DNA of 64,000 nt from Rhodoferax lacus (GTDB taxonomy: Bacteria; Pseudomonadota; Gammaproteobacteria; Burkholderiales; Burkholderiaceae_C). How positions within the stretch are numbered: the stretch's first letter is position 1; the number at the start of each line of letters is the position of its first letter. The DNA lies in assembly GCF_003415675.1 (NCBI RefSeq), contig NZ_QFZK01000007.1, forward strand, positions 62,001-126,000, in the 5' to 3' direction. Positions 44,288-53,602 of this stretch are shown one piece after another. The position numbers and the translations under genes are program-made. Below the pieces are notes generated by a model. The model had not been told where the DNA came from. It searched no databases and worked only from the letters and a program-made list of their open reading frames with translations.

Positions 44288-44986
44288 TCAGGACCGCTGG
44301 ATTTTCAGGCGCGCCTGCAGGCTGTCCAGGTGTTCGCCCATGAGGCGGGCCGCGGCCTCGCCATCGCGCAGGGCCAGCAGGTCCACCAGGCGCTCGTGCT
44401 CGGCGTGTTCGCAGTGGGCGTTGCCCGGCGGCTCGTAGAGGGCCACGATGAGCGAGCAGCGCGTCAGCAACTCGGTCAGCATGCGCAGCAGCACGGTGTT
44501 GCCCGCCATCTGTGCCAAAGCCAGGTGAAAGCCTCCGGCCAGCATCACCCAGCGCGCATGGTCTTGCCCATGCAGGGCACTGTGCTCGGCCGCCAGGCGC
44601 AGGCGCAGGCGCTCCAGCTCCGAGTGGCTGATGCGCTGGGCCAGGCGCTTGATGATGGCCTCTTCCACCGCCCGGCGCGCCTCGAACACTTCCAACGCCT
44701 CCTGCGGCGTGGGCGCGGCCACGGTGGCCCCCTTGTTGGGGACGATGTGGACGATATGCAGCTCGGAGAGCCGGTGCAGCGCTTGACGCACTACGGTGCG
44801 GCTAACGCCGAATTGCGCGCACAGCTGGGCCTCGGCCAGCTTGGCGCCGGGTGGCAGCGTGCCGCCCAGGATGGCGTCAAACAGGGTGTCGTACACCGTC
44901 TGGTTCAGGGCCGCGTCCGTCGCCAGCGGTGTCGGGCTTTTGGGCGCCGAACGCGGGGTGCGGCCGGGCTTGACTGTGTCCTGCAT
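44288..44986 (-). CDS. GntR family regulator, FadR/FCD type
   Basis: A 232-residue regulator; I start at the ATG at 44986, while the frame is open to 45055. A disordered Arg/Lys/Pro/Thr-rich start of about 25 residues precedes the winged helix (AQLCAQFGVSRTVVRQALHR, IVPNKGATVA) and the FCD effector domain (FEARRAVEEAIIKRLAQR, then HLALAQMAGN). The nearest targets are the BMP-flavin reductase-deaminase genes downstream. It starts 10 bp after the CDF gene on the same strand. Confidence 0.9.
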   Translation of the reverse strand: MQDTVKPGRTPRSAPKSPTPLATDAALNQTVYDTLFDAILGGTLPPGAKLAEAQLCAQFGVSRTVVRQALHRLSELHIVHIVPNKGATVAAPTPQEALEVFEARRAVEEAIIKRLAQRISHSELERLRLRLAAEHSALHGQDHARWVMLAGGFHLALAQMAGNTVLLRMLTELLTRCSLIVALYEPPGNAHCEHAEHERLVDLLALRDGEAAARLMGEHLDSLQARLKIQRS

Positions 44987-44996
44987 GCCGGGCGGC

Positions 44997-45950
44997 CTAA
45001 TGCGCCGGGTGGGCGGCGTCGTGGTCCCGGTCCGGGCGCTGCGAGGGGTCCACATGGGTCATCAGGTTGAGCACGCGGTGGCGCTGCATCACGGCCTGGC
45101 GGGCTGCCACGGCAATGTTGTGCCCGGCCTCCACGGTGAGTGTGGCGTCCACCTCGATGTGGGCATCCACCACCACCATGTCACCCATCTTGCGGGTGCG
45201 TATGTCATGTACACCGGCCACGCCGGGCGTGTCCACCAGGGTCTGGCGGATGGCCTGCACCTCGGCCTCGTCCAGGCCGCGGTCCATCAGGTCGTGCAGG
45301 GCGTCCCAACCAAAGCTCCAGCCCATCTTGCCCACCATGAAGCCCACGATGAGTGCGGCAATCGGGTCCAACAGCGGGTAGCCCAGCAGGTTGCCCATCA
45401 GGCCCAGGCTGACCACCAGCGACGAGGCCGCGTCCGAGCGCGCATGCCAGGCATTGGCCACCAGCATGCTGGACTTCACCGCCTTGGCCACGCGCAGCAT
45501 GTAGCGAAACAGCAGCTCCTTGGCGGCAATGGCACCCAGCGCCACCCACAAGGCGCTGATGTGGGCTGTGGGAATGGAGGCCGGGGACTCGAGCTTTTGC
45601 AGGGCCGACCAGATCATGCCGATGCCCACCGCCAGCAACAGCCCGCCCAGGGCCAGCGAGGCAGCGGTCTCAAAGCGCTGGTGACCGTAGGGGTGGTCTT
45701 CGTCAGCGTCCTTTTTGGCGTGGTGGCCGGCAAACAGCACGACAAAGTCGGACACCAGGTCGGACAGTGAGTGCAGGCCGTCGGCAATCAGGCCCTGTGA
45801 CTTGGCCATCACCCCCACCACGATTTGCGTGCTGGACAGCACCACATTCACCACCACGCTGACCCAGGTGCTGCGCGAGGCCGCAGCAGCGCGCTCGGCC
45901 ACACTGTGCGTGGCATGCTCGGAAGAATCGTCAAGGTCGGAGAAGTTCAT
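44997..45950 (-). CDS. Cation diffusion facilitator transporter
   Basis: A 317-residue metal exporter with six helices. The transport-site Asp/His pairs are [16 protein letters not shown] in helix 2 and [12 protein letters not shown] in helix 5. The C-terminal cytoplasmic domain (about 225-300) is typical of the family, with a His/Asp-rich tail that may bind metal. Substrate is probably zinc, cobalt or iron. It is separated from the GntR gene by 10 bp. Confidence 0.93.
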   Translation of the reverse strand: MNFSDLDDSSEHATHSVAERAAAASRSTWVSVVVNVVLSSTQIVVGVMAKSQGLIADGLHSLSDLVSDFVVLFAGHHAKKDADEDHPYGHQRFETAASLALGGLLLAVGIGMIWSALQKLESPASIPTAHISALWVALGAIAAKELLFRYMLRVAKAVKSSMLVANAWHARSDAASSLVVSLGLMGNLLGYPLLDPIAALIVGFMVGKMGWSFGWDALHDLMDRGLDEAEVQAIRQTLVDTPGVAGVHDIRTRKMGDMVVVDAHIEVDATLTVEAGHNIAVAARQAVMQRHRVLNLMTHVDPSQRPDRDHDAAHPAH

Positions 45951-46061
45951 GGCGGCAGGTGGTCAGGCGGGTTGCGGTGCAGGGCTCTATTGTCACCCCG
46001 CTGTAGTCTGCGTTCTTACAATACGCCCTCAGCAACCACCGATCCAACCCCCAGAACACCC

Positions 46062-46667
46062 ATGGCTTCCAACAAACCTGCTCCTTCGCCCACACTGCGC
46101 CCCATCCCCCGCTTCATCTTCGCCAGCCGCTGGTTGCAGCTGCCGCTCTACATCGGGCTGATTGCTGCACAGGGCGTGTACGTGTTCCATTTCTGGGTGG
46201 AGCTGGTGCACCTGCTCGAAGCTGCCTTTGGCAGCCAGCCCGCGTTGCAGGCGCTCATCACCAGCATTGGCTACCGCTCGGATGTGCAGATCACCGCGCT
46301 CAACGAGACCATCATCATGCTGGTGGTGCTGGCACTGATCGATGTGGTGATGATCTCCAACCTGCTGATCATGGTGATTGTGGGGGGCTACGAGACCTTT
46401 GTGTCACGCATGGACCTGGAAGGCCACCCTGACCAGCCCGAGTGGCTCAGCCATGTCAACGCCTCGGTGCTCAAGGTCAAGCTGGGCACGGCCATCATCG
46501 GCATCAGCTCCATCCACCTGCTCAAAACCTTTATCAACGCTGCCAACTACGACGTCAAGGTGCTGATGTGGCAGACCACTATCCACGTGGTGTTCCTGCT
46601 GAGCGCACTGGCCATTGCGTATACCGACAAGATCCCCACCAGCACCCACGCGGCGTCCCAGCATTGA
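46062..46667 (+). CDS. UPF0114 (YqhA) family membrane protein
   Basis: A 201-residue protein from the ATG at 46062 with three to four hydrophobic helices. [19 protein letters not shown] and [18 protein letters not shown] are characteristic. The function of the family is unknown. It is divergent from the CDF gene and convergent with the DUF1439 gene 12 bp away. Confidence 0.9.
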   Translation: MASNKPAPSPTLRPIPRFIFASRWLQLPLYIGLIAAQGVYVFHFWVELVHLLEAAFGSQPALQALITSIGYRSDVQITALNETIIMLVVLALIDVVMISNLLIMVIVGGYETFVSRMDLEGHPDQPEWLSHVNASVLKVKLGTAIIGISSIHLLKTFINAANYDVKVLMWQTTIHVVFLLSALAIAYTDKIPTSTHAASQH

Positions 46668-46679
46668 GCGGTAGCGGCC

Positions 46680-47264
46680 TTACAGGGGTTTGGTGACAAA
46701 GCCCATCACCACACCCGCGTCGGTCACTGTGAGGCTGCCGGGTTGCAGGCCCATGGTGTCCGGCAGGGCCAGGTCCTTGGGGCTCAGGCGGTGCAGCACC
46801 ACCTCCAGCAGGCTCTGCTCGGCCAGTGCCGGTGCATAGCCATTGAGCAAAGCCACCACAGGGGGTTGCAGCGTGGGGAACTGCAGGCGGCGCAGGCGCA
46901 GCTGGTGCGCGCGAATGCTGCGGTCACTGGCCTCATAACGCAGGGCAAAGTCCAGCTCCAGCGTGCCCTGGTGGCTGCGCTGCAGGGCGGCTCCTGCGGC
47001 CTGAACGTCCATGGCCGCAGCCAGCCGGTTCTGCGCCGGCAGCAGTTGCAGGCGCGGCGTTTGCACATCCAGGTTCAGCAGGCCGGGCACCGGATAACGC
47101 AGGGGAAAGCGCTGCGCCAGTGCGGCCTGCATCTGTTGCAATGACACGGTGAGGTGGGGCTGGGCCTGTGGCTCTGCTTCGGTGTCGCTGGTGGTGGCCT
47201 GGGCCAAGACGCGCTGCGCCAGTGCCAGGGACATTGTGAAAGCGAAAAGGGTTCTGCGTTGCAT
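46680..47264 (-). CDS. DUF1439 family exported protein
   Basis: A 194-residue protein with AGGAG before the ATG at 47264. A signal peptide (MQRRTLFAFTMSLALAQRVL) leads into a beta-rich domain that in this family forms a lipid-binding-like fold (RYPVPGLLNLDVQTPRLQL). The function is unknown. There is no lipobox Cys, so it is predicted to be soluble in the periplasm. Confidence 0.78.
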   Translation of the reverse strand: MQRRTLFAFTMSLALAQRVLAQATTSDTEAEPQAQPHLTVSLQQMQAALAQRFPLRYPVPGLLNLDVQTPRLQLLPAQNRLAAAMDVQAAGAALQRSHQGTLELDFALRYEASDRSIRAHQLRLRRLQFPTLQPPVVALLNGYAPALAEQSLLEVVLHRLSPKDLALPDTMGLQPGSLTVTDAGVVMGFVTKPL

Positions 47265-47407
47265 GGGGTGCTCCTGAGCGGCGCGCCGCTGACATCCAGC
47301 CATCATGGACCTGTTTGACGCGTTGCCTCTTTGCGCCGATGTGGCATGCCCCTTTCCAAACCGAAAGTCAGGGTCTTTGCGGTAAAGCTTGCAAGGGAAT
47401 CATTCCT

Positions 47408-47749
47408 ATGCTGCAATGCAACATGACCAGCGCAATAGGAATCCAATTAGGGCTAGAAGATCTGCTTGCCGACCTGCACCACGCTCGCCGGAAGGGCGAG
47501 TTGGGGCGCCTGGCCCTGCTGGCCTCCTGCGAGGCCCGCAGTTGGGCCCGCCAGGCCGGCAAGATCGACATCTCGGACAACGCCAGTCGCATGTTCATCC
47601 AGCAGCCCTGCGTCAGCAAGGACGAATTCCTGGGCAAGGTGGATGAGCTGATCACCATCCTGGAGCTCCACGCGCAGGAATACCAGCGCAACAGGAGCCA
47701 GGGCGCTGAGGCCCAGGCACCGCGCCAGTCGACCGCGTCCTTTCACTAG
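47408..47749 (+). CDS. Hypothetical protein
   Basis: About 113 residues from the ATG at 47408; 47423 is equally possible. A helical, charged protein ([37 protein letters not shown]) with no signal peptide. I recognise no family. It lies between the DUF1439 gene and the sigma54 activator, 65 bp from the latter. Confidence 0.55.
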   Translation: MLQCNMTSAIGIQLGLEDLLADLHHARRKGELGRLALLASCEARSWARQAGKIDISDNASRMFIQQPCVSKDEFLGKVDELITILELHAQEYQRNRSQGAEAQAPRQSTASFH

Positions 47750-47814
47750 GATTTACCCGGCAGCTGCTCGGCCCCGTGCCTGCAGCAAGGTGCAGAACTT
47801 GCTTGGCAAGCTGC

Positions 47815-49428
47815 ATGCCCCCCAACACCCAGCCCCCGCACAACGCCCATGCCTGGCGCGAGCAAGAACTCCTGCTGATGCGCGAGGTCATGCGCCTGGT
47901 GGGGCGCAGCCCCGCGCCCCGGCTGGCCCTGGGCAAGATGCTGCACCTCATGAGCGAGCTGCTGGGCCTGAACCGCGGGCGCATCGTGCTGGCCGACCCG
48001 GCGGGCTCAGGCCCGGAGCGCCGCGCCTCCATCCACCAGGCCTATGGCCTGACCCAGATTGAAATCGCGCGCGGCAGCTACCTGCGCGGCGAGGGCATCA
48101 CCGGGCGCGTACTGGCCACGGGGCAGCCGGCCATCGTGCAGGACATTGATGCCGAGCCGCTGTTTTTGTTCCGCGCCGTGGGCCGGGCCCAACTGCCGCC
48201 CGAGACCGTGGCCTATCTGGCTCTGCCCATCGAGATCAACAACGTGCCCGTGGGCGTGCTGGCCTGCCACCGCATCCGCAGCCGCCAGCGCCACCTCAAT
48301 GACGACCTGGCGCTCTTGCGCGTGCTGGCCACGCTGGCCGGGCAGCTGCTGCAGCTGGAGCAACTCGTGGCCGAGCAGACCGGGCAACTGCAGGCGCAGA
48401 ACGCTGTGCTGGCACAGGCCCTGAACACCCACACTGCGCGCTATGGGCTCATTGGCAATTCGCCACCGCTGTTGCAGGCGCTCAGTGAGCTCGAGCGCGT
48501 GTCGCAAACCCAGGCCACGGTGCTGCTGCTGGGCGAGTCGGGCACCGGCAAGGAACTCTTTGCCCGTGCCGTACACCTGGCCAGTGGGCGGCGCGACCAG
48601 CCCTTCATCAAGGTCAACTGCTCGGCCATACCGGACACGCTGTTCGAGTCCGAGCTGTTCGGCCACGAGCGTGGCGCCTTCACTGGCGCCAACACCGCGC
48701 GCCCCGGCTGGTTTGAGCAGGCCAACGGCGGCACGATTTTTCTGGATGAAATTGGCGAGCTGCCGCTGGCCATGCAGTCCAAGCTGCTGCGCACCCTGCA
48801 GGAGGGCACGCTGGTGCGCCTGGGTGGCCAAAAAGAGCTGCGTGTGAATGTGCGCCTGGTGGCCGCCACCAACCGCGCACTGGAGCGCGAGGTGGCCGAG
48901 GGGCGCTTCCGCCAGGACCTGTTCTACCGCCTCAACGTCATCCCCATCCGCCTGCCCAGCCTGCGCGAGCGGCGCGAGGACATACGCGCTTTGGTGCTGC
49001 ACTTTGTCAGCCGTGCCAACCAGGCGCACCAGCGCAATGTGTACCTGTCCACCGCCGCACTGGAGCGGCTCGAAGCCCATGCCTGGCCCGGCAACATCCG
49101 CGAGCTGGGCAACCTGGTGGAGCGCCTGGTGCTGCTGGCTGACCACACGCCGGTCACGGCCAAAGAGCTGGAGCGCTTCATGCCGGGTGCGCAGGAGCAG
49201 GCGCACGCGCAAGCCCCAACGCCAACACCGCTGAGCCTGGACGTGCAGGCCCATGTGCCCAGCGCTGCGCCTCTGGTGCGCCACTACCAGTCCGCCCAAT
49301 CGCACAGCGCCGAAGGCCTGCAGGCCGTGCTGGAGGCCCACCAGGGCAGCCAGACCCGCGCCGCGCAAACCCTGGGCCTGACGCTGCGCCAGCTCAGCTA
49401 CCGCCTGCGCAAGGCCGGTCTGCGCTGA
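47815..49428 (+). CDS. Sigma54-dependent activator (GAF-AAA-HTH)
   Basis: About 537 residues from the ATG at 47815; a GTG at 47776 would add 13. Residues 1-195 hold a GAF-like sensor of the NifA/NorR layout ([20 protein letters not shown]). The AAA domain (about 215-445) has Walker A GESGTGKE, the sigma54 contact GAFTGA, Walker [13 protein letters not shown] and the arginine-finger segment. The C-terminal helix-turn-helix is [20 protein letters not shown]. It stands immediately upstream of a sigma54 promoter and a five-gene operon, which it almost certainly activates. The signal is unknown. Confidence 0.93.
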   Translation: MPPNTQPPHNAHAWREQELLLMREVMRLVGRSPAPRLALGKMLHLMSELLGLNRGRIVLADPAGSGPERRASIHQAYGLTQIEIARGSYLRGEGITGRVLATGQPAIVQDIDAEPLFLFRAVGRAQLPPETVAYLALPIEINNVPVGVLACHRIRSRQRHLNDDLALLRVLATLAGQLLQLEQLVAEQTGQLQAQNAVLAQALNTHTARYGLIGNSPPLLQALSELERVSQTQATVLLLGESGTGKELFARAVHLASGRRDQPFIKVNCSAIPDTLFESELFGHERGAFTGANTARPGWFEQANGGTIFLDEIGELPLAMQSKLLRTLQEGTLVRLGGQKELRVNVRLVAATNRALEREVAEGRFRQDLFYRLNVIPIRLPSLRERREDIRALVLHFVSRANQAHQRNVYLSTAALERLEAHAWPGNIRELGNLVERLVLLADHTPVTAKELERFMPGAQEQAHAQAPTPTPLSLDVQAHVPSAAPLVRHYQSAQSHSAEGLQAVLEAHQGSQTRAAQTLGLTLRQLSYRLRKAGLR

Positions 49429-49443
49429 GGCTCAGTGGCCTGG

Positions 49444-49474
49444 ACACTGTGTCGACATTTTGTCGACACAGTGT
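49444..49474. promoter_or_regulatory. Perfect 14-bp-arm palindrome, likely activator site
   Basis: Arms ACACTGTGTCGACA (49444-49457) and TGTCGACACAGTGT (49461-49474) are exact reverse complements around a 3-bp centre. Each contains TGTCGACA, 11 bp apart. The centre is about 149 bp upstream of the -24 element, the normal distance for an enhancer-type site of a sigma54 activator. It starts 15 bp after the regulator stop; a GATTTTT follows, so it could also act as a weak terminator. Confidence 0.75.
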
Positions 49475-49606
49475 GATTTTTGGGTGGTGTGCAAGCGTGG
49501 TGTGACGGTGCGTTGCTATGGTTTGAGTAGCGCGCAGGCCAATCACTGAAGCCTTCACAAGGCTTTGCGGGTTTGTTTCACCGGATCGCTGCGCTGTGGC
49601 ACGGCT

Positions 49607-49622
49607 GTTGCGCTATGCAGTA
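49607..49622 (+). promoter_or_regulatory. Sigma54 (-24/-12) promoter
   Basis: TGGCAC-N5-TTGCG, with GG at 49608-49609 and GC at 49620-49621 separated by exactly 10 bp, matches the TGGCAC-N5-TTGCW consensus at all but the last base. Transcription would start near 49633, about 28 bp before the ATG at 49661. Confidence 0.88.
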
Positions 49623-49660
49623 GGCCCCACCTTCCACCCACGCATTGAAAAGGCCCTTCC

Positions 49661-50548
49661 ATGAACATCTCCTCCGACGTCATCCTGATCTCGCCCGTCC
49701 AGCTGCAGGCACTGCAAAGCACCGAGGCCGTCGTGGTGATCGACACCCGCGATGCCGATACCTTTGCCCTGGGCCACATCCCTGGTGCCGTCAACCTGCG
49801 CGAAACCTTTACCTACCTGGCCACCTCCACCCCTGAGGGGCTGCTGGAGCTCAAAGACACCTTCGCCAAGCATCTGGGTGCCATCGGCCTGTCGGGCAAG
49901 GAGACGGCGGTGTTTTACGAAGACGCCATGAACAGCGGCTACGGCCAGTCCTGCCGCGGCTACTACCTGCTGACCTGGCTGGGCTACCCCAATGTAAAGC
50001 TGCTCAACGGCGGCTACTCGGCCTGGAAGGCCGCCGGTCTGCCCGTGTCCACCGAGGCCGTGGTGCCCGTGCCTGCCGTGTTCCCGGCCGAGCTGACCAT
50101 GGCCGATGTGATGCTCACCAAGGACGATGTGGCCAAAGCCCTGGGCACCAGCACCGTGCTGCTGGACGTGCGCGATGTGGACGAGTGGATCGGTGACAGC
50201 TCATCGCCCTACGGCAAAGACTTCGCCCCGCGCAAGGGCCGCCTGCCCGGCGCCAAGTGGCTGGAGTGGTACCGCTTCATGAAACCCTCGGGCCAGGGCC
50301 CGGTGTTCAAGTCGCCCGACGAGGTGCGCGCCGAATGCGCCACCGCCGGCATCAGCCCCACCGACACGGTGTACCTGTATTGCTTCAAGGGCGCACGCGC
50401 CTCCAACACCTTCCTGGCGCTCAAGCAGGCCGGCTTTGCGGACGTGCGCATGTACTTCGGCTCCTGGAACGAATGGTCACGTGACGACGCGCTGCCAATT
50501 GAAACCGGCCTGCCCCTTGTCAAGCCTATGGCCGCGCTGGCTGCCTGA
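49661..50548 (+). CDS. Tandem-domain sulfurtransferase (rhodanese)
   Basis: A 295-residue protein of two rhodanese domains. The catalytic loop CFKGAR with Cys241 lies in VYLYCFKGARASNTF of the C-terminal domain; the N-terminal domain (VVVIDTRDADTFALGHIPGA) lacks the loop Cys. The loop is closer to thiosulfate:cyanide than to 3-mercaptopyruvate sulfurtransferases (usually CGSGVT-like), but this does not settle the donor. It is the first gene of the sigma54 operon and is probably cytoplasmic, with no signal peptide. Confidence 0.92.
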   Translation: MNISSDVILISPVQLQALQSTEAVVVIDTRDADTFALGHIPGAVNLRETFTYLATSTPEGLLELKDTFAKHLGAIGLSGKETAVFYEDAMNSGYGQSCRGYYLLTWLGYPNVKLLNGGYSAWKAAGLPVSTEAVVPVPAVFPAELTMADVMLTKDDVAKALGTSTVLLDVRDVDEWIGDSSSPYGKDFAPRKGRLPGAKWLEWYRFMKPSGQGPVFKSPDEVRAECATAGISPTDTVYLYCFKGARASNTFLALKQAGFADVRMYFGSWNEWSRDDALPIETGLPLVKPMAALAA

Positions 50549-50592
50549 GCCTGCTGCATCCAACTGATTTTTTACTCCGTCCGAGCCACCCT

Positions 50593-51153
50593 ATGTCTAC
50601 TGCACTACAAGAACCTGTCACCACCATCACCACCAGCCTGCGTCCGATTGACCGCGAAGGCCTCCTGGCCTTTGCCGAGAAGGGCCGTGGCAACCCGGCC
50701 GCACGCGGCACCAACAAGGTCCGCACCGTCATGGAGGGACAGTACCGGTCCCTGAGCTACGTGGGTGCCCACGCCCCGGTGGTGGTGGACGAGCCCTTGC
50801 ACCTGTTCGGCCAGGACACGGCCCCCGCGCCCGGCGAGATCGTGCTCTCGGGACTGGGCGGCTGCCTGGCCGTGGGCATCACGGCCGTGGCCACCTGGAA
50901 GCAGGTGACCTTGAGCAAGATCGAGATCCACATGGAAGGCGACATCGGCAACCCCGCCGCATGGGGTGCCGGTGGCGCGCTGGAGAAAACGCCGCCGCAA
51001 ATGGGCTTTCAGGCCATTCGCGTGAAGGTGCACATCGAGGGCAATGCCTCGCGCGACGTGCTGGACGAGATCGTGCAGCACGCCAATATGTATTCGCCCG
51101 TGGCCAACTCCATGCGCAACCCTATTCCCTTTGCCATCAGCCTGGCCGATTGA
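50593..51153 (+). CDS. OsmC family protein with one cysteine
   Basis: A 186-residue OsmC-fold protein. Cys91 in LSGLGGCLAVG is the peroxidatic position. The resolving Cys of OsmC and Ohr (in a CPVS-like segment) is absent: here it reads NMYSPVANS. So a classical thiol-peroxidase cycle with an intramolecular disulfide is impossible; partner thiols or a persulfide role fit better. It lies between rhodanese and acyl-CoA-dehydrogenase-like genes, an arrangement that suggests sulfane-sulfur handling. Function inferred. Confidence 0.87.
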   Translation: MSTALQEPVTTITTSLRPIDREGLLAFAEKGRGNPAARGTNKVRTVMEGQYRSLSYVGAHAPVVVDEPLHLFGQDTAPAPGEIVLSGLGGCLAVGITAVATWKQVTLSKIEIHMEGDIGNPAAWGAGGALEKTPPQMGFQAIRVKVHIEGNASRDVLDEIVQHANMYSPVANSMRNPIPFAISLAD

Positions 51154-51162
51154 GGAGCCCCC

Positions 51163-52323
51163 ATGCACCCCGCCGACCTGCCCCGGGAACTGACCTCTGC
51201 CACCGTGCCCGCACCGGACGTGCTGCTCGGCGCCGTGCGTGCCCTGGCTGCCGGGCCACTGGCGCAGGCGGTTGAATCCATAGACCGCGAGGGCGTGTAC
51301 CCCGAGGGCTTGCTGCGCCAGCTCGCCGGCCTGGGTGCCATGAGCGCGCACCTGGATTCGCAGGCGGGTGCGGGCGACTACTTTCTGAGCATCCAGGCCA
51401 TGGCCGAGGTGTCGCGCGTGTGTGGCGCCACCGGCTTCATGATGTGGTGCCAGGCGGTGTGCGGCCTGTACCTGCAGCAGTCGGGCAACCCGGCGCTGAT
51501 GGGCGAGGTGCTGCAGCGCCATGTGGCCGGCCTGGGCCTGGGCGGCACGGCCCTGTCCAACCCCATGAAGAGCTATGCCGAGATCGAGAGCCTGCTGCTG
51601 CGCGCCACACCGGTGAACGGCGGCTATGTGGTCAACGGCACGCTGCCCTGGGTCAGCAACCTGGCTCCCACGCATTACTGCGGCGCCATTGCCGCGATGG
51701 ATAGCGCAGAAGGCAAGGGCGCGCCCAGCCGTGAGCTGATGTTCCTGCTGCGCTGTGATGCGCCCGGCGTCACTTTGCGCGAATGCCCCAGCTTCTCCGC
51801 CATGGAGGGCACCGGCACCTACGCGCTGCACCTCAAAGACCTGTTCATCGGTGCGGACGACGTAATCGCCGACCCGGCCAAGCCCACCATTGCCCGCATA
51901 CGCGGCGCCTTTGTGATGCTGCAATGTGGCATGGCCGTGGGCATCACCCAGGGCGCTATTGATTCCATGTGGGCGGTGGAGGCGCAGCTGGGCCACGTCA
52001 ACCAGTTTCTGGAAGACCGCCCCGACACCTTGCAGGCCGAGTTGGACGGACTGGTGGCGCGCGTGAAGCAGCTCTGCGCCACACCGTTTGATGCGTCCAC
52101 CGCGTTCTTTATCGATGTGCTCGATGCCCGGGCCCACGGCGCCGAGCTCTGCCTGCGCGCCGCCCAGTCGGCCCTGATGCACCAGGGTGCGCGCGGCTAC
52201 CTGATGAGCTCGGACGTGCAGCGCCGCGTGCGCGAGTCGCACTTCGTAGCCATCGTCACACCGGCCATCAAGCACCTGCGCAAAGAGATGGCGCGCCTGA
52301 GCGCGCAGGACATGCCGGCATGA
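51163..52323 (+). CDS. Acyl-CoA-dehydrogenase-like flavoprotein
   Basis: A 386-residue protein of the acyl-CoA dehydrogenase fold with FAD site segments ([24 protein letters not shown]) and a central beta-barrel. The ends show the helical bundle ([20 protein letters not shown]). Members of this fold include SfnB-like sulfur-acquisition enzymes and flavin-dependent monooxygenases, so an acyl-CoA substrate is not assured. It overlaps the next gene by ATGA, so its partner is probably the rubredoxin-reductase fusion. Confidence 0.87.
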   Translation: MHPADLPRELTSATVPAPDVLLGAVRALAAGPLAQAVESIDREGVYPEGLLRQLAGLGAMSAHLDSQAGAGDYFLSIQAMAEVSRVCGATGFMMWCQAVCGLYLQQSGNPALMGEVLQRHVAGLGLGGTALSNPMKSYAEIESLLLRATPVNGGYVVNGTLPWVSNLAPTHYCGAIAAMDSAEGKGAPSRELMFLLRCDAPGVTLRECPSFSAMEGTGTYALHLKDLFIGADDVIADPAKPTIARIRGAFVMLQCGMAVGITQGAIDSMWAVEAQLGHVNQFLEDRPDTLQAELDGLVARVKQLCATPFDASTAFFIDVLDARAHGAELCLRAAQSALMHQGARGYLMSSDVQRRVRESHFVAIVTPAIKHLRKEMARLSAQDMPA

Positions 52324-53570
52324 GCATGGAAGCTACTGCCGACTACCTGCAATACATCTGCAACGCCTGCGGCCTGATCTACGACGAGGCACTGGGCGAC
52401 CCCGACAGCGGTCTGGCCCCCGGCACGCGCTTTGCCGATATTCCAGAGGACTGGTCCTGCCCGCTGTGCGGCGTGGGCAAGGCCGACTTCACCTTGTATT
52501 TACCGCCCAGCCTGGAGGCCCTCAAGGCCAGCGCCAGTGCTGCAAGCCCGGCCGTGGCATCAACGCAGCGCCACCGCGCCGGCGTGGTCATCGTGGGTGC
52601 GGGCCGTGCCGGTTGGCAGCTGGCCGAGGGCCTGCGCGCGCAGGACGCCACTGTGCCCATCACCCTGGTGAGCGCCTGCAACGCCGACGTGTACGACAAG
52701 CCCCTGCTGTCGGTGGCTGTGGCGCGCCACATCGCGCCCGCGCAGTTGGTGAAGGAATGCGGCGCGGATGCCGCCCGCCGTTTGAACGTGCGCCTGCTGG
52801 CCCAGACCCATGCCATCCGCATTGACACCGCCACCCGCAGCCTGCGCACCACGCGCGGCACACTGCGCTACACGGCGCTGGTGCTGGCACACGGCGCCGA
52901 GGTGCCGCTACCGCCCGAGCTGCCCGCCGCCCTGTGCTGGCGCATCAACCACCTGGGTGCCTACCAGCGGCTGCGCGCGCGTCTGGGTGATGGCGCCAGC
53001 AGGGGTGCCAAAGACATCGTGATCGTGGGTGCCGGTCTGATCGGCAGCGAGCTGGCCAACGACCTGGCCCTGGGCGGCCACCGCGTCACGTTGATCGACA
53101 CGCAGGCAGAGCCCCTGGCCCGCTGGAGCGCGCAGCAGGCAGGTGCGCAACTGCTGCAGGCCTGGCAGGACTTGCCCTTGCGTTTTGTGGGTGGCCTCCA
53201 AGTGGCCGGGGTGGAGAAGCGGGGCGAGCGCGTGGTCTTGCGCACGCGCTGCGGCCAGCAACTGGAGGCCGACCACCTCATCGTGGCCACCGGCCTGCAA
53301 ACCCCCAGCCGCCTGGCCCACAGTGCCGCGCTGGAATGGAACAACGGCATTGCGGTGGACGCTACCAGCCTGCGCACCAGCAACCCGCACATCCACGCCC
53401 TGGGTGACTGCATCACGGTGCAGGGCCAGACCAGCCGCTTCATTGAGCCTATTGCCCGTCAGGTTAAAACCATCGTAGCGAGTCTCTGCGGCCTGGAGGC
53501 CGTACCCTACGACCAACGTGCGGCGGTGGTGCGGGTGAAGACCAGCTCGTGTCCGCTCACGCTGCACTGA
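52320..53570 (+). CDS. Rubredoxin fused to FAD-dependent reductase
   Basis: A 416-residue fusion. Residues 1-60 are a rubredoxin with iron ligands Cys14, Cys17 (CNACG), Cys47 and Cys50 (CPLCG). A linker (about 65-85) leads to a pyridine-nucleotide:disulfide-oxidoreductase-like flavoprotein with two Rossmann motifs, [14 protein letters not shown] near 90 and [14 protein letters not shown] near 232, as in rubredoxin reductase. It should pass electrons from NAD(P)H through FAD to the rubredoxin iron and on to a partner, probably the upstream flavoenzyme. The single-chain order is less usual than separate genes. Confidence 0.92.
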   Translation: MSMEATADYLQYICNACGLIYDEALGDPDSGLAPGTRFADIPEDWSCPLCGVGKADFTLYLPPSLEALKASASAASPAVASTQRHRAGVVIVGAGRAGWQLAEGLRAQDATVPITLVSACNADVYDKPLLSVAVARHIAPAQLVKECGADAARRLNVRLLAQTHAIRIDTATRSLRTTRGTLRYTALVLAHGAEVPLPPELPAALCWRINHLGAYQRLRARLGDGASRGAKDIVIVGAGLIGSELANDLALGGHRVTLIDTQAEPLARWSAQQAGAQLLQAWQDLPLRFVGGLQVAGVEKRGERVVLRTRCGQQLEADHLIVATGLQTPSRLAHSAALEWNNGIAVDATSLRTSNPHIHALGDCITVQGQTSRFIEPIARQVKTIVASLCGLEAVPYDQRAAVVRVKTSSCPLTLH

Positions 53571-53602
53571 TTCCCCTTTTGCTTTACCGATAGGAGGCCC
53601 GC

